The notes below the pieces were generated by a model. That model was not told the origin of the DNA, ran no database searches, and saw only the letters and a list, made by a program, of their open reading frames with translations. A DNA stretch of 64,000 nucleotides, taken from assembly GCF_042743185.1 (NCBI RefSeq), contig NZ_JBHYMS010000011.1, forward strand, positions 62,001-126,000, written 5' to 3'. This stretch comes from Inquilinus sp042743185. GTDB taxonomy: Bacteria; Pseudomonadota; Alphaproteobacteria; DSM-16000; Inquilinaceae. The first letter of the stretch is position 1. The number at the start of each line of letters is the position of its first letter. The position numbers and the translations under genes were made by a program. Of this stretch, positions 25,767-34,783 are shown one piece after another.

Positions 25767-27853
25767 TCGTCTTCCATCCCCTCGTCTGGTATGGATCCCG
25801 GATCCATGCCCATGCGAATTGCTATTCCGCGAAGCTCCGCAGCTGCATCGCGGTTAATTGCATTGCTCGCGAACTCGACAGAGCGGACCAGCTCACCTCT
25901 TAAGAGGCCGAGCTGATCAGAGTCGTCCGCTTCCGAGGTCGGGACGACAATTGCATCGTGGATCACTGCGATCTGCTTACCGCCAGAGCGCCGTAACACG
26001 CGGCCGCGGCGCTGGATGAACTGTCGTGGATTCTGCGATGAGGCAAGGATGAGAGCATGAGAGACCGCAGGAATGTCCACTCCCTCGTCCAGGCACCTGA
26101 TTGACACCAGAACGCCTCCGAATGACCGGAACCACGACATCGTCGCGTCTCGGCTTCCGTCCATTCCGGAGTGATACTCGACCGGATCCAACCCTATGCT
26201 GCGCAGACCGTCCCGAACTTCATCCAATTGGGCCGCGTCCTCGCAATAGACCAGCCAGCTCTGCCCTCCTTCAAAGCAAGTCCTTAGAATATCGATCGCC
26301 AGTCGAAGCTTTGCATGCGCCTTCTTTGCAATTCTCGCGCGCTTAATGAGTAGCAGCTTCGCTTTCTCACTCAGAGCACGATTACCGAATTTGTCGGGAT
26401 TCTGCTTTGCAATCTCTCTTTTTATTGTGATCGAGATATCGGTCCATTGGGCCGCCTCGTCGGCGGTCAAGCTGATGGGATGTGGGTAATACTCGTAGGG
26501 TACCAGGCGGCCAGATCGAATTGCGTCTATCAGTGTGATGGGTGGCGGGACAACGGTGCCGAAGTACTCCATTATTCTCGCAGTCCCGTCAGGGTCCCCA
26601 TATCGCTTGGGAGTGGCGCTGAGCCCGAGTCGACGCCCAGCCTCGATTGTCAGGACGCTGGAGTTTTGTGGACTGCCAATCTGATGGACCTCATCAGCTA
26701 CGACGAGAAGGTGGTCGCCGGAAACTACATTGGAAATGAACTCCGCCATGGAAGCCGTCTGCATCGTCGCTAAGACGACCCGAGAACCCAAGGAAGGATC
26801 ACGATCGGTCATCCCCCTTAACCTGCGCGGTCTTCGCCAGCGATCGTGACCGCCGCCCGCCAGCAGCAACGCCGCGTTTGGCAATTCGTCGCGAACCTCC
26901 TCAGCCCATTGCTCAAGAAGCAAGCGGCTTGGGACGAGGATAAGAGTCGGCAGTCCTCGGGCGGCGTGCTCCCTTATGGCAAGGATCGCCGTGTACGTCT
27001 TGCCGCTGCCAGTAGCGTGCTGGAAGATGCCTCGGTAACCTTGACCTGCCCAAGCTTGAATCGCTGCGCTTTGGTGCGGTAGGGCTGATCGTCGCTTAGG
27101 AAGCGGAAGCTGTTCTATTTCCACGTGATCTAGCCTCGCGAATGCAGCTTTCTTGAGGTGCGCGACCGCGCTCGTAGGGAACGGAAATACCTCGACGTCG
27201 GGGTCTTCCTCCGACCAGAGGCTCTCGAAATGCACCTCATGTCGCCTCACCCGCTCGGCCTCGAGTCCGCCTCGCCAGCTGCAGAACACTTCGATCGACT
27301 CGAAGTTGCCATCACCGTCCCAGCCGGACCAAGTTTCGTTTGCCGAGCCCTTGAAGCTCACGCAATTGCCATACCCGTCCCCGAATATTCCAATCTTTTC
27401 GTGATAGAGTCCCTTTCTGTCGGCTCGCATGGCGAGCTTCACTTCTAAGGTCCCGGTGGCTATGAGAGTTGCCAGCACCCGAGCGGGTTGAGCAGTTCTT
27501 GGGTCAGCCAAAAGTGAATCAAATTGGTCGACGATCGTCTCGGCGATGCGCTCACTACGACGAGCATATCCGAGAGCGATTGAGTCAATGTCGTCGGGGT
27601 CAAGCTCCGGAGAACATATTAGCCTAATCGTTCCGCCTCGACGGGCGAATTCCACAATACTTGATCCAATAACCAGAAATACCGACGATCTGAAATAGCC
27701 TACCGCTCGCCTATACAGGATCGATTCTCGCAAACATCTGCGGTAGAAGCTACCAATCGGATTGTCCTTCAGCGACCTGTATTCTGTCAGGAACTCCGAT
27801 GCCGCCAGGTCCCCCACAAAGCCTGGCTTGGTGTGATTGGGTGTCGGGGTCAT
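25763..27853 (-). CDS. PLD-nuclease / SF2 helicase fusion (defence operon)
   Basis: A 696-residue protein. The N-terminal 230 residues form a phospholipase-D-type nuclease domain with one HxK motif at H151-E-K153 followed by SFKGSANETWSGW. The helicase part has Walker A ATGSGKT near 280-286, motif II DEVH at 387-390, motif III LSATP near 411, and motif VI FIQRRGRVLRR near residue 630. A single HKD half-site implies dimerisation for cleavage. Such PLD-helicase fusions are restriction effectors of several defence systems. It follows the methyltransferase stop by 13 bases and is likely the nuclease that recognises unmodified DNA, since no separate restriction endonuclease is in the operon. Confidence 0.88.
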   Translation of the reverse strand: MTPTPNHTKPGFVGDLAASEFLTEYRSLKDNPIGSFYRRCLRESILYRRAVGYFRSSVFLVIGSSIVEFARRGGTIRLICSPELDPDDIDSIALGYARRSERIAETIVDQFDSLLADPRTAQPARVLATLIATGTLEVKLAMRADRKGLYHEKIGIFGDGYGNCVSFKGSANETWSGWDGDGNFESIEVFCSWRGGLEAERVRRHEVHFESLWSEEDPDVEVFPFPTSAVAHLKKAAFARLDHVEIEQLPLPKRRSALPHQSAAIQAWAGQGYRGIFQHATGSGKTYTAILAIREHAARGLPTLILVPSRLLLEQWAEEVRDELPNAALLLAGGGHDRWRRPRRLRGMTDRDPSLGSRVVLATMQTASMAEFISNVVSGDHLLVVADEVHQIGSPQNSSVLTIEAGRRLGLSATPKRYGDPDGTARIMEYFGTVVPPPITLIDAIRSGRLVPYEYYPHPISLTADEAAQWTDISITIKREIAKQNPDKFGNRALSEKAKLLLIKRARIAKKAHAKLRLAIDILRTCFEGGQSWLVYCEDAAQLDEVRDGLRSIGLDPVEYHSGMDGSRDATMSWFRSFGGVLVSIRCLDEGVDIPAVSHALILASSQNPRQFIQRRGRVLRRSGGKQIAVIHDAIVVPTSEADDSDQLGLLRGELVRSVEFASNAINRDAAAELRGIAIRMGMDPGSIPDEGMEDE

Positions 27854-27866
27854 GGCGCGAGTGGCT

Positions 27867-28910
27867 TCATTGGCTTTTGACTATTTCCACTGCACGATTG
27901 CTAGCCTCGTCAGGTGCGCTGCCCTCCTCCAGAAGCCTACGGAACTGTTCAAAGCGTCCGCGAGAGCCATCCACATACTCCGCCTGTGCTTCGACGCCGA
28001 TCCAGCGCCTGCCAAGTCCCTCCGCAACGGAACCGGTCGTATTGGACCCTGCAAAGGGATCGAGTACGAGATCTCCCTCAGCGGTCAGAAATTTTATAAA
28101 AAAGGCTGACAGTGAAGATTGCATGCGCGCCGGATGCGCAGATAAATTGAGCGTCCTACAATACTCCCGGTATTTTGCATCCCACTGTGTACCGGTGTAT
28201 TTCAAAAGTGATTCTGGAAAATGCTCACCACTGAGGTCCAATACATTTGGGCTAATGGCACCGCCATGATCAGACAAGAATCCCTTCTCTGATATCTTGT
28301 GGCCAGACGGTCGTATTCCTGAATTGTATTTTTGCGACTTTAATAACTTCTTCATATCGGCGCTGTACGGGTTGAGTACATTCCGATTGTCGGCCTTTGG
28401 AAATGTCGCCCGCGACATCCACCAAACGTGTGTAAAGGAATCCTTGAGCCGGGCTCGCTTCAGATTTACCCATGCCGCAGGACTCGGAAGGCGCGCTGGA
28501 TTATGGCAAATAACATGTTGACATAAGTTCAGCTTTGCCGCTCGCTTAAACGCTAGGAGTGCTTCCAATGGAAGCGTTGACATGATTGGAAAGCCTTCTT
28601 CCCAAGCATTTCCAATCTCGATGACGATTGAGCCATCTTCTGTCAGAAGATCACTCAGGGGCGATGCGAGCGATTCTAACCACGCGAGATACGCTTCTCC
28701 CGTCTCGTTGCCGTATCTCTTCTTCCGAACCAAGGGAAAGGGAGGCGACGTTACGATGAGATTGACCCTACCCTTGATCACGGCGAAGCGGTCACTGTCG
28801 ATGGCATCTTCAATTCTGCCACGAAACATCTGTCCGAGTGGAGTCTGGTACGCCAAGGTGATCTTGCGCTGAGGCCGGCGCGCGGACTCTGAAGTTCGCT
28901 TGCGTTTCAT
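27867..28910 (-). CDS. beta-class DNA methyltransferase (N4-cytosine or N6-adenine)
   Basis: A 347-residue methyltransferase. Catalytic motif IV is TSPPF at 54-58 and the AdoMet-binding motif I is DPFAGSNTT at 284-292, preceded by SAHPARM. Motif IV before motif I defines the beta class; TSPP followed by an aromatic is commonest in N4-cytosine enzymes. The central 120 residues would hold target recognition. It is the first gene of the minus-strand operon, so it probably marks host DNA to protect it from the PLD-helicase. Its sequence specificity cannot be read. The gene is clearly less GC-rich than flanking core genes, a sign of transfer. Confidence 0.88.
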   Translation of the reverse strand: MKRKRTSESARRPQRKITLAYQTPLGQMFRGRIEDAIDSDRFAVIKGRVNLIVTSPPFPLVRKKRYGNETGEAYLAWLESLASPLSDLLTEDGSIVIEIGNAWEEGFPIMSTLPLEALLAFKRAAKLNLCQHVICHNPARLPSPAAWVNLKRARLKDSFTHVWWMSRATFPKADNRNVLNPYSADMKKLLKSQKYNSGIRPSGHKISEKGFLSDHGGAISPNVLDLSGEHFPESLLKYTGTQWDAKYREYCRTLNLSAHPARMQSSLSAFFIKFLTAEGDLVLDPFAGSNTTGSVAEGLGRRWIGVEAQAEYVDGSRGRFEQFRRLLEEGSAPDEASNRAVEIVKSQ

Positions 28911-29676
28911 TGCTCACAGCCAATGCCTAGGAGGGTGCAAAAATCGGCACTGAACTGAATGGGCCTAGAGCCCCGCCATGGTCTCATTATTCCCCCGCCC
29001 GAACCGCAGGGCTTTCCCGGCGGCTTCGTGATCGAATATTTTACGTCAACAACAACCAGCGATCGTGAAACACAACTGATCATCATAATCAGTTTAAACT
29101 TGTCCTATCTGACTACTCTTGGCAAGTGAGATTAGGCCTTGCCTCCTGGGACAGACCTTGCCGTCGCCAGAAGTCGCTTCGGGGTCGGCCGGACCGTCCG
29201 GTTCGGGGCGACCTAGAGTCCCTCGGAATATCAGCAATGGGAATCGACCAGCCTCTCGCGGCTGTGATCGGTTCGCGCTAGCCGGGTCGACTGGCCTCCG
29301 ATTTGAAGGCACCTCCACGGCCGGCAAACGTCACCAATGGAGTTGAAGGCGAGTCATCCTCTCCCATGCCGCGAGAGGATTGGCTTAAAAGCCGCGATTT
29401 TCCAACAGGTTTGATGCCATCCCCTGATCAGAAATTCTCATTTTTGCGCGTCTCGTCGTTGAGACGATTTTTTAAGGAGTATCCTCGCAACCCGAGGGTT
29501 TCAGCCGTCCTCCGTCGCTCAAAACAATTCCAGCCGCTCTAAATTAATTGTAGCCCCCCTAGCGGACTTTCGGCTTTGATCGCAGCATCGACCATTCCTG
29601 CATTAGAACAAAAGAAGAACAAATAAGCAAGAGAAATCGTCGACGATGCGCACGCTCATCGGCATGGCCACGCCAC
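28911..29676. other. gap of about 770 bases upstream of the defence operon
   Basis: No supported gene. Composition is mixed and AT-richer near 29040-29110 and 29520-29640. A hairpin with ATCCTCTC at 29356-29363 paired to GAGAGGAT at 29373-29380 is present but has no T-run. The promoter of the methyltransferase gene must lie at the left edge; a right boundary of the island is probably here, but no repeat or integrase marks it. Confidence 0.5.
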
Positions 29677-29707
29677 TTGACAATAGGTTCATATGCACCT
29701 ATTTAAA
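29677..29707 (+). promoter_or_regulatory. marR-like gene promoter with palindromic operator
   Basis: TTGACA at 29677-29682 and TATTTA at 29700-29705 are separated by 17 bases. Between and over them lies a 22-bp near-perfect palindrome: AATAGGT (29682-29688), a CATATG core (29690-29695) and ACCTATT (29697-29703), with a single mismatched pair. The start codon at 29713 follows. The overlap suggests autorepression by the MarR-type product. Confidence 0.75.
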
Positions 29708-29712
29708 GCGGC

Positions 29713-30174
29713 ATGTTCCCTCCGCAGACCCTCGACGACGAAACCGTCGCCCTCATCGTCCGCACCTGCCTGTGCCAGCGCATCCAGCGGGCGGGGCGGA
29801 TCATCGGCCGTCGTTTCGACGAAGCGTTCCGGTCGCTCGGGATCAACAACTGGCAGTTCTCCGTCCTCGTCGCGCTCAGGCATCTTCGGTCCCCGACGAT
29901 GGGGGAATTGGCGGAGGCGCTCGGGATGGACCGCACGACCCTGACCAAGAATCTGAAACCGCTGTCCCGGCGCGAACTTCTGCGCGTGTCCACCGACGAG
30001 CACGACGCGCGGGCGCGGCGCATCACCCTGACGGAAGCCGGCGAGGACATCCTCGCCAATGCCGGAGAGGGCTGGCATCGGGCTCAGCGGGCGGTCACCC
30101 GCGACATTCCTCCGGAAGAGCTCGCGCAGCTGACCTCCTCGCTGGAGCGCTTCCAGTTTGCAGGCAGGGGCTGA
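29713..30174 (+). CDS. MarR-family transcriptional regulator of the efflux cluster
   Basis: A 153-residue winged-helix regulator: QRAGRIIGRRFDEAFRSLGI opens the dimerisation helix, SPTMGELAEALGMDRTTLTK is the recognition helix-turn-helix, and DEHDARARRITLTEAGEDIL forms the wing with the conserved DxRxxxxxLT pattern. The gene stands 60 bases or so before the RND adaptor operator. A strong palindrome covers its own promoter and a degenerate copy precedes the adaptor gene, so it most likely represses itself and the pump until an inducing drug is bound. The ligand is unknown. Confidence 0.9.
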   Translation: MFPPQTLDDETVALIVRTCLCQRIQRAGRIIGRRFDEAFRSLGINNWQFSVLVALRHLRSPTMGELAEALGMDRTTLTKNLKPLSRRELLRVSTDEHDARARRITLTEAGEDILANAGEGWHRAQRAVTRDIPPEELAQLTSSLERFQFAGRG

Positions 30175-30198
30175 ACGATGAGTGCAAGACTCGAAGGT

Positions 30199-30227
30199 TT
30201 GTCACATACGTGCATATCCACTGATTT
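30199..30227 (+). promoter_or_regulatory. putative efflux-operon promoter with second MarR operator
   Basis: TTGTCA at 30199-30204 is followed by 30206-30225, which matches the palindrome before the marR-like gene at 15 of 20 positions, including the central ATAT. A weak -10 (TGATTT at 30222-30227) has 17-base spacing. The geometry (operator directly after the -35) is the same as at the first site. Confidence 0.6.
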
Positions 30228-30287
30228 TCGGACATGCACCCGGCCACAGATCCCGGAGCGCCTGCCCCGGTTATCGGAAACCCGCTC

Positions 30288-31400
30288 ATGAAAAAGAAGC
30301 ACCTCCTGCTCTTCGTGGCTCTCCCGCTGCTGGCGATCGGCACCGCGAGCTTCGTCGTGGTCTCCGGGTCGGCCAAAGAGCGGGCGGCGGAGGGCGACCC
30401 GCGCAGCGCTCCGCCGGCCGTCGCGATCGCCGAAGCCAAGCGGGTCGGGCATGTCGAGCGCGCGTTCACCGGGTCGATCTCGGCGCGGGTGCAGAGCAAT
30501 CTCGGCTTCCGCGTGCCCGGCAAGATCGTCGAACGCATGGTCGATGTCGGCGAGCGCGTCGCCGCCGGGCAGCCGCTCATGCGCATCGACGAGAACGACC
30601 TGCGCCTCGCCCTGACGGCCAGGCAGAACGCGGCCGCCGCCGCCCGTGCGGTGGCGGTGCAGGCCCGCGCGGACGACGAGAGATATGCCGATCTCGTGGC
30701 CAAGGGATGGGCGACGAAGCAGCGCCATGAGCAGGCCAAGGCGGCGCTGGACTCCGCCGAGGCCCAGCTCGCCGCCGCCGAAGCCGAGGCCAGGGTCGCG
30801 GCGAACGAGGCCGGGTATTCGACTCTCGAAGCCGACGCGGACGGCATCGTCGTGGAAACGCTCGGCGAGCCCGGTCAGGTGGTCTCGGCCGGACAGGTGG
30901 TGGTGAGGCTCGCCCATGCCGGGCCGCGCGAGGCCATCGTCGATCTTCCGGAGGCGGTCAGGCCGGCCATCGGCTCGCAGGCCGAAGCCAGCGTCTACGG
31001 CCTCGACCGGCGGCGCTGGCCCGCTCGCCTGCGGCAATTGTCGGATTCGGCCGACCCGCAGACCCGGACCTACGAGGCGCGTTACGTGCTGGACGGCGAT
31101 GCGGCGTCGGCGCCGCTGGGCGCGACGGTGACGCTGTGGATCGCGGATGCCGATGCCGCCGACGCGGTCGAGATTCCGATCGGCGCCGTCCTGGACGACG
31201 GCCGCAGGACCGGTGTCTGGGTCGTCGACCAGGCCACATCCACGGTCGGCTTCAGGCCGGTGACGATACGTCGGCTCGGCGGCGAGACCGCGATCGTGTC
31301 GGGCCTCGAGCCCGGCGAGCGGATCGCGGCCCTGGGCGCCCACCTCCTCCATGACGGAGAGACCGTGCGCGTTCTGATTGCAAAGGCGGATGCGCCATGA
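30288..31400 (+). CDS. RND efflux periplasmic adaptor subunit
   Basis: A 370-residue membrane-fusion protein with an N-terminal signal/anchor (KKKHLLLFVALPLLAIGTAS). The lipoyl/barrel-sandwich halves are around LGFRVPGKIVERMVDVGERV and ADGIVVETLGEPGQVVSAGQ, with the alpha-helical hairpin (LVAKGWATKQRHEQAKAALDS) between. The ATG at 30288 is chosen because the signal begins there and the inferred transcription start lies near 30234, where another in-frame ATG sits. It overlaps the pump gene by four bases (ATGA). It would bridge the inner-membrane pump to an outer-membrane channel; no TolC-type gene is in the window. Confidence 0.92.
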   Translation: MKKKHLLLFVALPLLAIGTASFVVVSGSAKERAAEGDPRSAPPAVAIAEAKRVGHVERAFTGSISARVQSNLGFRVPGKIVERMVDVGERVAAGQPLMRIDENDLRLALTARQNAAAAARAVAVQARADDERYADLVAKGWATKQRHEQAKAALDSAEAQLAAAEAEARVAANEAGYSTLEADADGIVVETLGEPGQVVSAGQVVVRLAHAGPREAIVDLPEAVRPAIGSQAEASVYGLDRRRWPARLRQLSDSADPQTRTYEARYVLDGDAASAPLGATVTLWIADADAADAVEIPIGAVLDDGRRTGVWVVDQATSTVGFRPVTIRRLGGETAIVSGLEPGERIAALGAHLLHDGETVRVLIAKADAP

Positions 31401-34400
31401 GCTTCAATCTTTCGGCGCTCGCCGTCCGCGAGCGCCCGGTGACGCTGTTCTTCATCATCGCGATCGCGATCGCCGGGGCCTTCGCCTTCCTCAAGCTGGG
31501 CCGTGCGGAGGATCCCGCCTTCACCGTGAAGACGCTGACCGTCACCACCGCCTGGCCGGGCGCGACGGCGCAGGAGATGCAGGACCTCGTGGCCGAGCCG
31601 CTCGAGAAGCGCCTCCAGGAATTGCAATGGTACGACCGGGTCGAGACCATCACACGGCCCGGGCTCGCCTTCTTGACGCTCACCCTGAAGGACAGCACCC
31701 CGCCGGCCGCGGTGCAGGAGCAGTTCTACCAGGCCCGCAAGAAGCTGGGCGACGAAGCCCGGAACCTGCCCGCCGGGGCCATGGGCCCCTTCGTCAACGA
31801 CGAGTATTCGGACGTCAGCTTCGCGCTGTACGCGCTGAAGGCCAAAGGCATGCCGATGCGCGCGCTGGTCCGGCAGGCGGAGGCGATCCGCCAGCAGCTT
31901 CTCCATGTGCCCGGCGTCAAGAAGATCGACATTCTCGGCGAGCGGCCGGAACGGATCTTCGTCGAGTTCTCCTATGCGAAGCTGGTCACGCTCGGCGTGT
32001 CGGCGCAGGACATCTTCGTCGCCCTGCAGCGGCAGAACGCGGTGACGCCGGCGGGCTCGATCGACACCGAGGGACCGCAGGTCTTCATCCGTCTCGACGG
32101 CGCCTATGACGATCTCCAGAAGATCGCCGATACGCCGATCGCCGCCGGCGGCCGCACCCTCAAGCTCTCCGACGTCGCCGATGTCCGGCGCGGATACGAG
32201 GACCCGGCGACCTTCATCATCCGCCATCAGGGCGAGCCGGCGCTGATGCTGTCCGCGGTGATGCAGGACGGCTGGAACGGCCTCGACCTCGGCCGCGCGC
32301 TGGAGGCGGAGACGACGAAGATCGCCGGCGCCCTGCCGCTCGGGCTCAGCCTGACCAAGGTGACCGACCAGGCCGTGAACATCACGGAGTCCGTCGACGA
32401 GTTCATGCTGAAGTTCTTCATGGCGCTCGGGGTCGTGCTGCTGGTCAGCCTGCTCAGCCTCGGCTGGCGGGTCGGCATCGTCGTCGCGGCCGCGGTGCCC
32501 CTCACCCTCGCGGTCGTCTTCCTCGTCATGCTGGAGACCGGCCGCTTCTTCGACCGCATCACCCTCGGCGCCCTGATCCTCGCGCTCGGGCTGCTGGTCG
32601 ACGACGCCATCATCGCCATCGAGGTGATGGTGGTGAAGATGGAGGAGGGCATGGACCGGCTCGCGGCCGCGGCCTATGCCTGGAGCCATACGGCGGCGCC
32701 GATGCTGTCGGGGACGCTGGTGACGGTGGTCGGGCTGATGCCGGTCGGCTTCGCGCGCTCGACCGCCGGCGAATATGCCGGCAACATCTTCTGGATCGTG
32801 GGCTTCGCCCTGATCGCCTCCTGGGTCGTGGCGGTCGCCTTCACGCCCTATCTGGGCGTGAAGCTGCTGCCCGCGATCAAGCCGGTCGCAGGCGGGCACC
32901 ACGCCATCTACGACACGCCGAACTACCGACGCCTGCGCCGGGTCATCGCTGCCGCCGTGCGCCACAAATTCCTCACCTGCGGCGCGGTGGGCGTGGTCTT
33001 CGCGCTCTCGGTCGTCGGCATGGGCGCGGTGAAGCAGCAATTCTTCCCGACCTCCGACCGTCCCGAGGTGCTGGTCGAGGTGCGCATGCCGGAGGGCACG
33101 AGCATCGAGACGACCGAGCGGACGGTCGAGACGGTCGAGCGCTGGCTGGCGGACCAGCCGGAGGCGAAGATCGTCACCAGCTATATCGGCCGGGGCGCAC
33201 CGCGGTTCTTCCTGGCCCTGTCCCCGGAACTGCCCGACCCCGCCTTCGCCAAGATCGTCATCCTGACACCCGACGCGGAGGCCCGCGAAGCGCTGAAGCG
33301 CCGGCTGCGCACGGCCGTGGCCGAGGGGCTCGCGCCCGAAGCCTATCTGCGCATCACCCAGCTGGTGTTCGGGCCCTATACGCCGTTCCCGGTCGAGTTC
33401 CGGATCATGGGGCCGGATGCCGACGAGCTGCGCCGGATCTCCGAACAGGCCCTCGCCGTCATGCGGGGCGTTCCCGACGTGCAGCAGGCCAATCGCGACT
33501 GGGGCAATCGCACGCCGACCCTGCGCTATGTCCTCGACCAGGACCGGCTGCGCCTGATCGGCCTGTCGCCGGCGGAAGCGGCGCAGCAGCTGCAGTTCCT
33601 GCTCACCGGCGTCACCGTCACGCAGGTTCGCGAGAACATCCGCACGGTCGACGTGGTGGCCCGCAGCGCCGGCGGAGAGCGGCTCGACCCCGCCCGCCTC
33701 GCCGATTTCTCGCTCACCAGCCGCGACGGAAAGCTGATCCCGCTCGCCCAGATCGGCCATGTCGAGGTGCGCATGGAAGATCCGATCATGAAGCGGCGCG
33801 ACCGGACCCCGACGATCTCCGTCCGCTCCGACATCGGCGAGGCCACCCAGCCGCCTGAGGTCTCGATGCGCGTCATGCAGGCCCTGCAGCCCCTGATCGC
33901 CTCGCTGCCCGAGGGCTACCGCATCGAGATGGGCGGCTCGATCGAGGAAGCGGGCAAGGCGAACGCCGCCCTCGCCGTCGTGTTCCCGATCATGGTGGCC
34001 CTGATGCTGGTCTTCATCATGCTGCAGGTCCGCTCCTTCTCGGCCACCGCCATGGTGATGCTCACCGCCCCGCTCGGCCTCGTCGGCGCCGTGCCGATCC
34101 TGCTCGCCTTCAACCAGCCCTTCGGCTTCAACGCCATCCTCGGGCTGATCGGGCTCGCCGGCATCCTGATGCGCAACACGCTGATCCTGATCGGGCAGAT
34201 CAAGGAGAACAGGGATGCCGGGCTCGACGACTACCACGCCGTGGTCGAGGCGACCGTGCAGCGCGCCCGTCCCGTCATCCTGACGGCGCTCGCCGCTGTG
34301 CTGGCCTTCGTTCCCCTCACCCATTCGGTGTTCTGGGGGTCGATGGCCTACACGCTGATCGGCGGCACGGCCATCGGCACCGTGCTCATCCTGCTCTTCC

Positions 34401-34516
34401 TGCCGGCCCTCTACGCCGCCTGGTTCCGGGTGAAGCCGGCGGATGCCCTCTCGCCGGACGTCGGAACCGGCCTAGGTCACGGGGAGGCGATCCCCGCACC
34501 GGCCGGCGCCGAGTGA
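31397..34516 (+). CDS. RND multidrug efflux permease (HAE1/AcrB type)
   Basis: A 1039-residue inner-membrane proton antiporter with the RND repeat: a first membrane helix PVTLFFIIAIAIAGAFAFL, two large periplasmic domains (about residues 35-330 and 560-860) and two bundles of membrane helices. Helix 4 carries the proton-relay aspartate pair in LLVDDAIIAIEVMVVKMEEG; the second half has GFNAILGLIGLAGILMRNTLIL. The sequence is closer to the shorter VexF/YegO-like group than to AcrB itself. It is translated with its adaptor and regulated by the MarR-type protein upstream. Substrates cannot be predicted, but neighbouring beta-lactamases suggest drug resistance. Confidence 0.94.
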   Translation: MSFNLSALAVRERPVTLFFIIAIAIAGAFAFLKLGRAEDPAFTVKTLTVTTAWPGATAQEMQDLVAEPLEKRLQELQWYDRVETITRPGLAFLTLTLKDSTPPAAVQEQFYQARKKLGDEARNLPAGAMGPFVNDEYSDVSFALYALKAKGMPMRALVRQAEAIRQQLLHVPGVKKIDILGERPERIFVEFSYAKLVTLGVSAQDIFVALQRQNAVTPAGSIDTEGPQVFIRLDGAYDDLQKIADTPIAAGGRTLKLSDVADVRRGYEDPATFIIRHQGEPALMLSAVMQDGWNGLDLGRALEAETTKIAGALPLGLSLTKVTDQAVNITESVDEFMLKFFMALGVVLLVSLLSLGWRVGIVVAAAVPLTLAVVFLVMLETGRFFDRITLGALILALGLLVDDAIIAIEVMVVKMEEGMDRLAAAAYAWSHTAAPMLSGTLVTVVGLMPVGFARSTAGEYAGNIFWIVGFALIASWVVAVAFTPYLGVKLLPAIKPVAGGHHAIYDTPNYRRLRRVIAAAVRHKFLTCGAVGVVFALSVVGMGAVKQQFFPTSDRPEVLVEVRMPEGTSIETTERTVETVERWLADQPEAKIVTSYIGRGAPRFFLALSPELPDPAFAKIVILTPDAEAREALKRRLRTAVAEGLAPEAYLRITQLVFGPYTPFPVEFRIMGPDADELRRISEQALAVMRGVPDVQQANRDWGNRTPTLRYVLDQDRLRLIGLSPAEAAQQLQFLLTGVTVTQVRENIRTVDVVARSAGGERLDPARLADFSLTSRDGKLIPLAQIGHVEVRMEDPIMKRRDRTPTISVRSDIGEATQPPEVSMRVMQALQPLIASLPEGYRIEMGGSIEEAGKANAALAVVFPIMVALMLVFIMLQVRSFSATAMVMLTAPLGLVGAVPILLAFNQPFGFNAILGLIGLAGILMRNTLILIGQIKENRDAGLDDYHAVVEATVQRARPVILTALAAVLAFVPLTHSVFWGSMAYTLIGGTAIGTVLILLFLPALYAAWFRVKPADALSPDVGTGLGHGEAIPAPAGAE

Positions 34517-34783
34517 CGCGCTCATCCCCGACGAGGTCGTCGCCCGCAGCCGGGCCGTGACCTCCGGCTGACGCCGGCCGGCTATCGAGGATCACGCCAG
34601 GCGCCCGCATCGCTCCGGGCGCCATCGGCATGCCTGGTGCCTCCAGGTTTGGCCAACATTGGCTCATGCCTATGCGAAGTATTCCTCGTTTGGCTGAGGG
34701 CATCGCTTCCGCTTATCCAGGAGGTCGACGGCGGCCTGCGACACGGGCGCCGTTCCGGACGGACCCCTCCGGCCCCCCGATTC

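Noticed and set aside
29094..29542. Short frames of 75-79 codons on both strands upstream of the marR-like gene
   Set aside because: Mutually overlapping, no ribosome-binding sites and no recognisable products.
28911..29676. Possible tRNA or att site marking the right boundary of the island
   Set aside because: No cloverleaf, no direct repeat to the left boundary, and no integrase gene were found.
31082..34324. 1080-codon minus-strand frame
   Set aside because: Antisense shadow of the RND permease and adaptor; His/Arg/Asp-rich without motifs.
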